Of a stretch of DNA of 53,807 nucleotides, positions 18,501 to 25,517 are shown one piece after another. The notes under the pieces are model-generated. The model was not told where the DNA came from. It made no database searches and worked only from the letters and a program-made list of their open reading frames with translations. The stretch covers positions 1-53,807 of the forward strand of contig JAUHVL010000022.1 of NCBI GenBank assembly GCA_030425045.1, given 5' to 3'. The position numbers and the translations under genes are program-made. The stretch's first letter is position 1. Every line of letters starts with the position of its first letter. The DNA is from a bacterium (lineage in GTDB: Bacteria; Bdellovibrionota; Bacteriovoracia; Bacteriovoracales; Bacteriovoracaceae).

Positions 18501-18687
18501 AATACTTTCTTTTGGATTTAACAACGATAGTGATCCCTTTTTACAACCAATGGCCTTGAGTTTTGCGTGGGGCTTAATGTTTGCCTCAATGGTGACACTC
18601 ATTTTTGTCCCATGTAATTATATTGCTTTTGAGGCGGCGAGAACGAAGTCGATTGCTCTTTTTAAAAAATTATTTAGAGTAGCCTAA
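15574..18687 (+). CDS. RND efflux transporter (AcrB/MdtB-like)
   Basis: A 1037-residue inner-membrane proton antiporter with the usual 12 helices and two large periplasmic loops. Seen: PGSSAEDVEKLVT and PIERKLKG near residues 50-70, the TM4 motif LGMLVDDAIIVSEQFY with the proton-relay Asp pair, and the TM10 GVVVNDSIVLVNFIN. It starts with GTG immediately after the TolC gene. The substrate could be a drug, lipid or other molecule; the hydrophilic-substrate motif of metal pumps is not evident. No HlyD-type adaptor gene lies next to the pair in this window. A minus-strand gene overlaps its last 14 bases. Confidence 0.92.
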   Translation: MRKLIDFFIERSLLVNLFTVMVLLIGSLSLYLLKKETFPQVDFDVIVITTPYPGSSAEDVEKLVTIPIERKLKGIGGIKTTNALSTENSSIIYLEVEADNDLDQVLNDVKNEVDTVNDLPDDVEVPIIRSINNKLRGVMKITLTGGTYDELRFFSKKLRDKLEVLPGIADISLPGYQVDEIRVELDANKLSRYEVTVSDVFNALKQRNLNLSSGSIKGKAGDIFVRTQAEFESLDEIEAVVVRSNTSGSKVTISDIGKVVRGPAEGTTLQRANGKRAVFLDIKIQENADILTSTRLIKAKNEQFFKDQDHQKFTYHYTDDSSYYVKRRLNILKDNGFIGIGLVFICLLFFLNFRTSFVTSLGAPIAFMSAFIVMGMTGVSVNLISMFALILVLGMLVDDAIIVSEQFYQKLEQGMEPKEAAKQASYETIKPVTTTILTTIVAFGSLFFMGGIMGKFLWSVPAVVIICLLASLFECYFILPSHLADFCKLSKNHSGRRWYDTLTDFYVKSLQFFIKAPWSVLFVFGGILIGSFVLAAKKMDFELFPGDDVRTVFIQMKGEVGTPFDVTNEAVRKLEEIAISEVKKIELDQIRSQVGVLVGDQGNKTGDHYGSVIVYLTPPGDRERSTDEIIDAIVEPAKSIVPNFVVTVKKQQGGPPKGKPVDIELTADNLDTLRLVSKEVRDELEKVPGVTSTEIDFEEGKKQYLVKVNDTEARRLGLSTSQIALEFRRFLSGDAVTEIRESDEDIEIKIYPIAEQRGSLDTLGKLYISNAQGRLIPMNKVVSFEEKPGAFVIRRQDRKRIISVSASLDKTKATPVSVANDMKPKIEKIIEDHPDVAFLFGGENKDTKESMMRLGKSALISLSCIFLILVFLFNNFRHPAVVMSAIPLGFIGVIWAFFVANQALGFMAMMGVVGLVGVVVNDSIVLVNFINVKRKEEDDLISAVIAAAKSRFRAVILTTFTTVAGLLPIAHPTVSKILSFGFNNDSDPFLQPMALSFAWGLMFASMVTLIFVPCNYIAFEAARTKSIALFKKLFRVA

Positions 18688-19168
18688 AATATAAAAAAGC
18701 AGACTTATTACTTCTGTAAACAAACTCACCTAAAATTTCATCATTTTTAAATGTCATGATCTTAACGTTGTTTGAGCTAACTCTGCTAACTTTTCTTCCA
18801 AAATCATTAGCATCAGCTAAACACTCGTCTGTACCAGGACGATATCCGTTTTGAAAAATATAGGGCGTGATACTAAAACCAAAACGATTACTAAAAGAAG
18901 AAACATCATCTTCTTTAACGTCATTAATATTGGCCACAGATTGAAGGAGGGTATTTAAAATAGCGAGCCTTTTTTTCCTCGAAGTATTTTTAAGATTAAA
19001 AGCATGAATTTGAATTGTACTAAGATTACAATTTACATCGTAGATTTCTTCAAAGAGTGGCCTAATGACAGAACTATCAATATCTCTTGCGCTAAAAACT
19101 TCTTCAAATTCAAGTGCGTGGCCAAGTGTACTAAAAAATAACGTTGAAATTAACAATAAGTGCTTCAT
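18674..19168 (-). CDS. Secreted protein of unknown function
   Basis: A 164-residue exported protein starting at ATG 19168, with AGGG six bases upstream; an ATG two codons earlier overlaps that site. The signal peptide is MKHLLLISTLFFSTLGHA. The mature domain is mixed alpha/beta with cysteines (DVNCNL, TDECLA) that may pair. No family is recognised. It converges with the RND gene and overlaps its last 14 bases. Confidence 0.7.
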   Translation of the reverse strand: MKHLLLISTLFFSTLGHALEFEEVFSARDIDSSVIRPLFEEIYDVNCNLSTIQIHAFNLKNTSRKKRLAILNTLLQSVANINDVKEDDVSSFSNRFGFSITPYIFQNGYRPGTDECLADANDFGRKVSRVSSNNVKIMTFKNDEILGEFVYRSNKSAFLYFRLL

Positions 19169-19312
19169 TTCCATCCCTTATAATAGTTGTTTACGATCTC
19201 TCATATAAAAGTTGAAGCCATAAGGCGAGAGGACTCGGTAAAACTTATAGATGTTAAAGTATTAAAATTTGGTTAGGATAAGGGTTTTTGAAGGAGTTAT
19301 TAATAATAGTGA

Positions 19313-19582
19313 TTATTTTTCGTAAACATCTTTGCGCTGACCAACTTTTATTACATGAACAGTTACAACTTCCTTATCGATAGAATAGATTATTCGATAG
19401 TCACCTACGTGTAATTTCATATAACCTTTTAGAGTTCTTCTAAGTGGAAGGCCAAACTTAAGAGGATCGGTCATTAACTTCTCTTCTATGGCCCGACGTA
19501 TGATGTATTGGATATCTTTTGAAATTTTTTTTAAATCTTTTTGGACAGACTTTTTATAAGTGACTTTCCAATTCACTTCCAT
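19313..19582 (-). CDS. RelE/ParE-family toxin
   Basis: An 89-residue protein of the RelE/ParE fold. VTYKKSVQKDLKKISKD begins the first helices, GLPLRRTLKGYMKLHVGDYR is the beta-hairpin that is the family signature (L-x-G-x-x-x-L-R-x-G-x-Y-R), and VHVIKVGQRKDVYEK is the C-terminal strand with the typical H/K/R cluster. Family members cut mRNA on the ribosome (RelE) or poison gyrase (ParE); sequence alone favours the RelE side weakly. It overlaps the antitoxin gene by 10 bases and is translated after it. Confidence 0.88.
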   Translation of the reverse strand: MEVNWKVTYKKSVQKDLKKISKDIQYIIRRAIEEKLMTDPLKFGLPLRRTLKGYMKLHVGDYRIIYSIDKEVVTVHVIKVGQRKDVYEK

Positions 19583-19791
19583 AGTTCCTTATGAGATATC
19601 TCTTTTTCACTTTCACGTTCGTCAGCTACTTTTGCAAAATAAATATCTTCTTGTAACTCAAGGGCCTCTTTAGTTAACTCTATTACTATTGATGAAAGAG
19701 AAGGTGCACCTCTCAACTTCTGAAGTTCTTCAAGTTCTGTATAGAGAGAATCATCAACAGATAAGTTTATTCTTTTTTTAGCTGTGGGCAT
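19573..19791 (-). CDS. Ribbon-helix-helix antitoxin
   Basis: A 72-residue protein with an N-terminal ribbon-helix-helix (KRINLSVDDSLYTELEELQK) for DNA binding and an acidic C-terminal tail (EALELQEDIYFAKVADER) that would wrap the RelE-type toxin. It precedes the toxin gene in the usual order. The promoter upstream contains two tandem 11-base copies of a near-palindrome between its -35 and -10 boxes, matching autoregulation by RHH dimers. Confidence 0.85.
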   Translation of the reverse strand: MPTAKKRINLSVDDSLYTELEELQKLRGAPSLSSIVIELTKEALELQEDIYFAKVADERESEKEISHKELWK

Positions 19792-19812
19792 ATATTTACT
19801 CCCTTTAAAGGC

Positions 19813-19841
19813 GTGTTACACCGGTGTTACACCATTGTCAA
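19813..19841 (-). promoter_or_regulatory. Toxin-antitoxin promoter with tandem operator
   Basis: On the minus strand TTGACA (19836-19841) is followed after exactly 17 bases by TAACAC (19813-19818). The spacer holds GTGTTACACC twice in a row (plus-strand 19813-19822 and 19824-19833, period 11). One helical turn between sites fits cooperative binding of two RHH dimers that would block RNA polymerase. Confidence 0.65.
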
Positions 19842-20031
19842 GGTAGGTAGTAATTTAAGTATGTTTTGATTAAGGTTTGTTTATTGGAACTTATTTCATA
19901 AAGCTCTGATTTTAGTTTTATATTAATTAATTTATCATTTCTACTAACCGAAGCTTGTATTATTTTCCGTATTTTAAGATGGTGCCGAGTATAAGTTTTC
20001 TTACTATCAATAAGAATGATATGAATCTCTC

Positions 20032-20676
20032 ATGATAAGAACAATATTTTTACTAGCTTACTTATTTACAATTAATCATAATGCTATTGCTTCAACGTCA
20101 GCTCTTTTGCTTCTTGATATGGAGAAGTACTTTATAATTGAGTACGAAGGGAGTGAAGACTTAGTACAAAGAAATAAAGAAAAGCTTCAAGCATTAATTA
20201 AGGAACAGATCTTCTTAATAAGACTTGCGAAGAAAAATAATATACCTATATTAGCAACACTTTATGGAACTTGGGGGAAAGTATTGCCCTCACTTCAAAA
20301 AGAGCTTAATGGCTACAACAAACTAACGATTGTCAGAAAGGAGAATAATAACCTTTTTGCAAATGAACCTGGAAATGAGGAACACAGAGAGCAAGCACTC
20401 AATTTTCTAAGAAAATACTCTGTATCAAGTTTGGTCGTAATCGGAGCAAATGGTGGTGCATGTGTGAAGTCGACAATTGTTGGGGCTTTAGAGCATAGTT
20501 ACGAAATCAAAGCTTATCCAAAAGGCATTATTGATTTCAATCACTCTGAGTATTTATACCCTTATTATCTGAATGACTTTGCAAAAATTGATGGCGAAAA
20601 ACTCTTAGACTTATCACCCATGCCATTTGAAGAGTTAGATGATGCTATTTTTATAGAAAAATTGTTCACTAATTAA
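20032..20676 (+). CDS. Isochorismatase-like cysteine hydrolase, exported
   Basis: A 214-residue protein with a signal-like leader at 1-20. The isochorismatase-fold triad is visible: Asp29 in LLLLDMEKYF, Lys103 in VRKENNNLF, and Cys144 in GANGGACVKSTIVGAL (after the hydrophobic LVVIG). Members hydrolyse isochorismate, nicotinamide or other small amides; a periplasmic location is unusual and no neighbour tells the substrate. Divergent from the toxin-antitoxin operon. Confidence 0.75.
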   Translation: MIRTIFLLAYLFTINHNAIASTSALLLLDMEKYFIIEYEGSEDLVQRNKEKLQALIKEQIFLIRLAKKNNIPILATLYGTWGKVLPSLQKELNGYNKLTIVRKENNNLFANEPGNEEHREQALNFLRKYSVSSLVVIGANGGACVKSTIVGALEHSYEIKAYPKGIIDFNHSEYLYPYYLNDFAKIDGEKLLDLSPMPFEELDDAIFIEKLFTN

Positions 20677-20907
20677 ACTTATAGAGATACTTGTTTCAAA
20701 CTTTAACCTCTCAAAGTTAATAGTTCTTACTTCAATAAACTAAACTTAATAAGACTAAACTGGAGTATTGGACATTATAAAACAAATAGTCTTTATAGGT
20801 TGTGTTCCCAAAGAGCTTTTTTCTACACTAATAATTGGGCAGTACTATGTTGTAATTTAGGTTTAAGTATTTTTTGTAGTTTGAGACGTAAAGTCATCGA
20901 CAATGAT

Positions 20908-21630
20908 TTAAGATGAGTGGTTTGTTGTTAATATTCGTCCACAACCATGACAAAAACATAAAGCGGTAAACCTTTCTATCTCTAGAATCATTCCTTGATC
21001 TACTTGGAAGCGGCATTCGCGACAGTCTTTTCCCATCAAAAAAGTGACAGGTTTATTATATTGATATTTTTGATTTAATTGATGGAAGCTTTGATAGACT
21101 TCTTTTGATGTTTGCTCGACGAGTAGGTTAATTCTGGATTTGAGTTGTTCAATATGTTTATTTTCGACATTTTTTACATCTTCAATTTCGCTCTCAATTT
21201 CTTTAATGGTGTCACTTGATCCATTTAAAAATTCTTGAAGCTCAATGGCTTCATTTTCAAAGTCTTCTAGTCTTTCTAATTGAGCAAGTCCATGATCTTG
21301 AAGTTCTTCAAGTTTTGGCTTTAAACTTTTTAGCTCATTTTCAAGAGCACCAAGTTCTTGTTGCGTGCTCACCATTGCGAGGTGTGACTCTGTTTGCTTT
21401 AATTTACTTTCAATCGAAAATATTTCTTTTTCATTTTTATTAATAAAATCATTTAGGTTTTTAATTTCCGACTCTACTTCTTCACGTCGTTTTGTCTTTG
21501 CTTCTCTAAATTTCTCTACTCGGTTCAATCTCGACTTTTCCTCTTTTATTGTGTCGAGATGAGCTTTGATTTTCATTTCGAGTGACTGTATTTCTAATAA
21601 ATTTCCTAGATCGTCTTGCAAGGTGCTCAT
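20908..21630 (-). CDS. C4-type zinc-ribbon coiled-coil protein (DUF164/CT398 type)
   Basis: A 240-residue protein starting at ATG 21630 (MSTLQDDLGNLLEIQSLEMK). Residues 8-180 are a nearly continuous antiparallel coiled coil, followed by GKDCRECRFQVDQG and CFCHGCGRIL, four cysteine pairs forming the zinc ribbon at the C-terminus. This is the layout of the conserved DUF164/CT398 proteins of uncertain function, often near ribosome- or cell-division genes. Longer frames reach 21753 but run into the aroC start region. It is divergent from aroC with 66 bases between the starts. Confidence 0.8.
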   Translation of the reverse strand: MSTLQDDLGNLLEIQSLEMKIKAHLDTIKEEKSRLNRVEKFREAKTKRREEVESEIKNLNDFINKNEKEIFSIESKLKQTESHLAMVSTQQELGALENELKSLKPKLEELQDHGLAQLERLEDFENEAIELQEFLNGSSDTIKEIESEIEDVKNVENKHIEQLKSRINLLVEQTSKEVYQSFHQLNQKYQYNKPVTFLMGKDCRECRFQVDQGMILEIERFTALCFCHGCGRILTTNHSS

Positions 21631-21696
21631 TGTCTTGACTCTGTGTTTCATTTGTAGCAAAAACAATAGCTCTAAGTGAAAGATTAAGGCAAGAAG

Positions 21697-22635
21697 ATGC
21701 GCGGTAATACATTTGGTAAACTTTTTTCGATCACCAGTTTTGGTGAGTCTCATGGTAAGGCCATGGGGGTTGTGATTGATGGGATGCCTTCAAATATTGA
21801 AATAGATGAAAGTGAACTCCATCGCTTTATGTTGAGAAGAGCTCCTGGACAAACAAAGGGAACAACCAATCGAGTAGAAAGTGATCGGCCTCAGGTTTTA
21901 TCAGGACTTTTTGAAGGTAAAACGTTGGGAAGTCCTATCGCTGTTATGATCGAAAATACAAATCAAAAAAGTAGTGACTACGATAAATTAAAAAAAGAAT
22001 ATCGTGCGGGTCATGCCGATGAAACGACGATGATGAAATATGGTATTCGTGATCATCGAGGTGGTGGCCGTGCTAGTGGGCGAGAAACTGTTGCCCGAGT
22101 TGTGGGTGGCTTTTTTGCTTCTCAAATTATTCCTGATGTTTCAATTAAAACTGAATTAGAAAAAGTTGGAGATCTACTATCGCCATCTGAAGACGAGGCG
22201 ATTGAGTATTTAGAAAAATTAAAAGCTGATGGTGAGTCATGTGGTGGTGTTTGTGTCATACGCATCCAGCAACCCCCTCGCGGATTGGGAGAGCCTTGCT
22301 TTGATAAATTAAAAGCAGACTTGGCAAAGGCCATGATGTCGATTGGTGGTGTTGTCGCTTTCGAGTATGGTCTTGGAAAAGAGTTTGCTGATAAAAAAGG
22401 TTCAATGATTTCATCTGACGAAAATGCTTTTGGCGGAATTGAGGGTGGAATAAGTAATGGAAAAGAAATTGTTCTCAAGGTAACCTTTAAGCCAACTTCG
22501 ACAGTTGGCGATAAGGCAAAATCTGGACGTCACGATCCCTGTATCATGATGAGGGCACGAGTTGTTCTTGAAAGTATGGCATGGATGACATTAGCAGATC
22601 ATTTTTTGAGACAGAGGGCCTATGAAGGCAGATGA
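21697..22635 (+). CDS. aroC: Chorismate synthase, compact form
   Basis: Makes chorismate from EPSP using reduced FMN, the last step of the shikimate pathway. Signatures are present: GESHGKAMG at 17-25, the YRAGHAD block near 107, KYGIRDHRGGGRASGRET near 119-136, and SGRHDPCIMMRA near the end. At 312 residues it lacks about 40-50 residues compared with the usual 350-370; the middle and C-terminal insertions are trimmed but catalytic blocks are kept. It overlaps aroB by 14 bases. Confidence 0.95.
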   Translation: MRGNTFGKLFSITSFGESHGKAMGVVIDGMPSNIEIDESELHRFMLRRAPGQTKGTTNRVESDRPQVLSGLFEGKTLGSPIAVMIENTNQKSSDYDKLKKEYRAGHADETTMMKYGIRDHRGGGRASGRETVARVVGGFFASQIIPDVSIKTELEKVGDLLSPSEDEAIEYLEKLKADGESCGGVCVIRIQQPPRGLGEPCFDKLKADLAKAMMSIGGVVAFEYGLGKEFADKKGSMISSDENAFGGIEGGISNGKEIVLKVTFKPTSTVGDKAKSGRHDPCIMMRARVVLESMAWMTLADHFLRQRAYEGR

Positions 22636-23653
22636 TACGAAAATTACCTACTTAAATTTAGAGCAAATAAAAACGGCCATTGCGGATTTAGATACGGATA
22701 ATATTGTCATCATTACTGAGCCAAATGTTTGGTCTCATGTGAGAGCTCATTTCAAAGACTTTAAAATCGACGGAAAAATTATTCATCAGTATAAATTACC
22801 ATCCGGTGAGGCTGCTAAAAATTTTCTTGAGTATGAACGTTGTATTCAATTTCTTATTTCAAAAAAAGTTCATCGAGGAGCACATCTTGTGGCCTTTGGC
22901 GGAGGGGCCCTTAGTGACCTTGCCGGTTTTGTTGCAGCAACATACTTAAGAGGTGTAGGCTGGAGTGTTGTACCCACATCTTTATTATCGATGATAGACG
23001 CTTGTCTTGGAGGAAAAGTCGCGATCAATGTTAGTGAGACCAAAAATATGGTTGGAGCTTTTCATCATCCTCATAATATTTTTATTAATTATGAATTTCT
23101 CTCAACACTTCCAAACGAGGAAGTGAGAAGTGCTCTGGGAGAAGTCGTTAAATATGCTCTGCTCGAAGATAAAATCTATGAGAAACTATCAATGGGCCAT
23201 CCCGTGGATAGTATTATTAGTGATTGTCTAAATTATAAAAGAAATGTGGTTGTGAAAGACCCTAATGAGAATCAACTTCGAAGACTTTTGAACCTAGGGC
23301 ATACGTTCGGTCATGCCATTGAAAACTTTTATAAGCTTTCTCACGGGACAAGTGTATTTTGGGGAATGGTTGTAGAGTCAATTATTTTTGATAGTAAAAA
23401 GTCACTAGAAAAGTTAATCGAGTTGAATAAGAAGTTAAATATTACAAACGGTGAGCCACCTTGGTTAAATCGAACATTTCCTAAAGATGACCTTATTCAC
23501 TATATAAGAAATGATAAAAAAGTAATTTCGAATAAAGAAATCAATTTACCCGTTATTAAAGATAATGGTGTAGAATTAGAAACAATCCCTTTGGATACTA
23601 TTGAAGAAAAGTTGAGTTATAAAATTGAGTTTATCAGAACCTACAAGTTATAA
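22622..23653 (+). CDS. aroB: 3-dehydroquinate synthase
   Basis: Converts DAHP to 3-dehydroquinate with NAD and a divalent metal. Seen: VAFGGGALSDLAGFVAATYLRG near 97-118 (NAD-binding), VPTSLLSMIDACLGGKVAIN near 121-140, the metal ligands in ALGEVVKYALL, and NLGHTFGHAIE near 225. At 343 residues it is of normal length. It overlaps both neighbours, aroC by 14 bases and aroA by 29, so the three shikimate genes are translated as one coupled unit. Confidence 0.95.
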   Translation: MKADDTKITYLNLEQIKTAIADLDTDNIVIITEPNVWSHVRAHFKDFKIDGKIIHQYKLPSGEAAKNFLEYERCIQFLISKKVHRGAHLVAFGGGALSDLAGFVAATYLRGVGWSVVPTSLLSMIDACLGGKVAINVSETKNMVGAFHHPHNIFINYEFLSTLPNEEVRSALGEVVKYALLEDKIYEKLSMGHPVDSIISDCLNYKRNVVVKDPNENQLRRLLNLGHTFGHAIENFYKLSHGTSVFWGMVVESIIFDSKKSLEKLIELNKKLNITNGEPPWLNRTFPKDDLIHYIRNDKKVISNKEINLPVIKDNGVELETIPLDTIEEKLSYKIEFIRTYKL

Positions 23654-24836
23654 AGTCGAACCAGCCCTATTTGATTCAGTCATTACACCTCCCTCATCAA
23701 AATCTTATTCAAATAGAGCGCTTATATGTGCTGCCTTTTCTCAAGATGAGGTAAGGGTTTTAAATCTTTCTGATTCTTCTGATGTTGTTACTCTTGTGGC
23801 TTGCTTGAAAAAAATTGGGGTGGTGATAGAGAAAAAAGATCAAGAGTGGCTTGTTAAAAACTCCTTTCCCGAATGTGAGAAGGTTTCTGAAGAAGAGATT
23901 ATTTTGGAAACAGGTGATGGAGGAACAACAAATAGGTTTTTGCTCGCCTTGCTTGCTCTTGGTAAAAATAAATATGTTTTAAAAACAAGTTATGGCATGA
24001 AAAAAAGACCTATGGGTGAATTGATTACTGCTCTTAGGGAAATTCCTGTCAATGTCGAAATAAACGATGAGAATATTACGATTCAGGGTCCACCTCCTAA
24101 AAAGTTTGGTAGAATTGAAGTTGATTGTTCAAAGTCTTCACAATTTGCTTCAGCATTACTAATGGCCTTTCCCACGGCCCATTTAGTTTTTAATAATCTC
24201 AATACCTCTAAAAAATATTTTGATATGACGAGACTTGTCTCAAGAGAAATAGCTCAAAAGAGACTGTTTGAAATTCCCTATGATTGGAGTTCTCTTTCTT
24301 ATCCTATTGCTCTTGGGGTAACGCTCGGAAAGGTTGTTTTGAAAAACGTTAAATTGATCGATGAGCTACAAGCAGATTCAACACTTATGAAAGTGTTGAG
24401 AGGGTCGGGAGCAAAAATTTCTAGATCAGACGATGGGTTGGTTGTCGAAAAATCGGATTTAAAACCTTTTGATGTTGACTGTCAGGACTGCCCTGATCTC
24501 GTTCCAACGTTAGCTTTTATTGCTTCAACCATTAAAGGCGAATCGAAACTTAAAAATATAAAAGTTTTAAAATATAAAGAGTCTGATCGACTTAGGGAGC
24601 TCTTTCATTTATTTGATGAATTTAAAGTTCCTTATCAATACAACGAGAATGAAGACACCTTGACTCTTGAAAAAGGAAGTGAGGCGGTAGAATTTGTAAC
24701 GTATAAAGCTCCTGATGATCATCGCATGATTATGACGGCTTATCTTTTTATGAGATACCATAATGGTGGTGACATTTTTAATTATCGTCATATCGAAAAA
24801 TCCTTTCCACATTTTTTTAAAGAAATGGAGTCATAA
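23625..24836 (+). CDS. aroA: 3-phosphoshikimate 1-carboxyvinyltransferase (EPSP synthase)
   Basis: Joins PEP and shikimate-3-phosphate. Seen: PPSSKSYSNRALICAAF near residue 22-38 (substrate lysine and arginine), GDGGTTNRF near 97-105, GPP-KK linkers and the C-terminal KESDRL and DDHRMIMTAYL blocks. The first possible start is TTG 23625; there is no in-frame ATG upstream of the conserved N-terminus, so initiation probably relies on coupling to aroB, which it overlaps by 29 bases. Length 403 is slightly below the usual 430. Confidence 0.95.
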   Translation: MSLSEPTSYKVEPALFDSVITPPSSKSYSNRALICAAFSQDEVRVLNLSDSSDVVTLVACLKKIGVVIEKKDQEWLVKNSFPECEKVSEEEIILETGDGGTTNRFLLALLALGKNKYVLKTSYGMKKRPMGELITALREIPVNVEINDENITIQGPPPKKFGRIEVDCSKSSQFASALLMAFPTAHLVFNNLNTSKKYFDMTRLVSREIAQKRLFEIPYDWSSLSYPIALGVTLGKVVLKNVKLIDELQADSTLMKVLRGSGAKISRSDDGLVVEKSDLKPFDVDCQDCPDLVPTLAFIASTIKGESKLKNIKVLKYKESDRLRELFHLFDEFKVPYQYNENEDTLTLEKGSEAVEFVTYKAPDDHRMIMTAYLFMRYHNGGDIFNYRHIEKSFPHFFKEMES

Positions 24837-24893
24837 ATCTTATTAACAATTAGTTATATTATTATCGTTTGTGTCATTGATAATATATCAAGA

Positions 24894-25454
24894 ATGGGAG
24901 GCCCTCTCTCATTTCTAGCTTGGCAACATTCCTCAGGCTTTGAAATCTTTCCTTTTGTTTTTTGGCTGATCTTACCAGTCATCATTTGGAGAAAGATGTT
25001 AGATAAAAGCTATTTTAGTTTTAAAGGAATTAAAAAAATTGATTGGATGATTCTATTTGGAGTTCTTGCCTTAAGTTTTATCGTTATGTTTATTATTCCA
25101 CATATCGAAAGTTTGAAAGATTACTATATGCCTCCTGAAAACTTTGGAACGGCAAAGAAAATTGCTTTTGCTAAAAAGATTATGATCTGGAACTTTTCTT
25201 GGTTAATTGGTTATGAGTTTTTATTTAGATATGTTTTTTTCAAAAAATGCTTAGAGCAAGATAAATACTACTATCTCATCACTCTTTTTGAGGTTCTTTA
25301 TCACTTTAATAAACCTTATCCTGAAATGGTGGGGGTTTTCTTTTTATCTATTTTCTTAACTTATTGGACGAGGTTACGAAGGAATTTTTTAATTCCTCTC
25401 GTGGCCCATTTTTTAATTGAGCTTTCTCTACTGCTATTTATTGTAAGTGTCTAA
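24894..25454 (+). CDS. CPBP (Rce1-like) intramembrane protease family protein
   Basis: A 186-residue membrane protein with about five helices. CPBP motifs are seen in weakened form: YEFLFRYVFFK (family E-E-x-x-x-R; the first Glu is Tyr here), FEVLYHF (F-x-x-x-H region) and LVAHFLIELSLL (H-x-x-x-D/E). Activity as a peptidase is uncertain because of the lost Glu. There is no ribosome site before ATG 24894, and the frame stays open upstream to the aroA stop, coding for a hydrophobic stretch that looks like an extra membrane helix, so the true start may be a rare codon near 24837-24870. Confidence 0.65.
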   Translation: MGGPLSFLAWQHSSGFEIFPFVFWLILPVIIWRKMLDKSYFSFKGIKKIDWMILFGVLALSFIVMFIIPHIESLKDYYMPPENFGTAKKIAFAKKIMIWNFSWLIGYEFLFRYVFFKKCLEQDKYYYLITLFEVLYHFNKPYPEMVGVFFLSIFLTYWTRLRRNFLIPLVAHFLIELSLLLFIVSV

Positions 25455-25517
25455 ATGTATTATCTTATGTCAGTAATTTAAAAGCCGATAAGATGTCATA
25501 CAAACTAAAGGATATGA

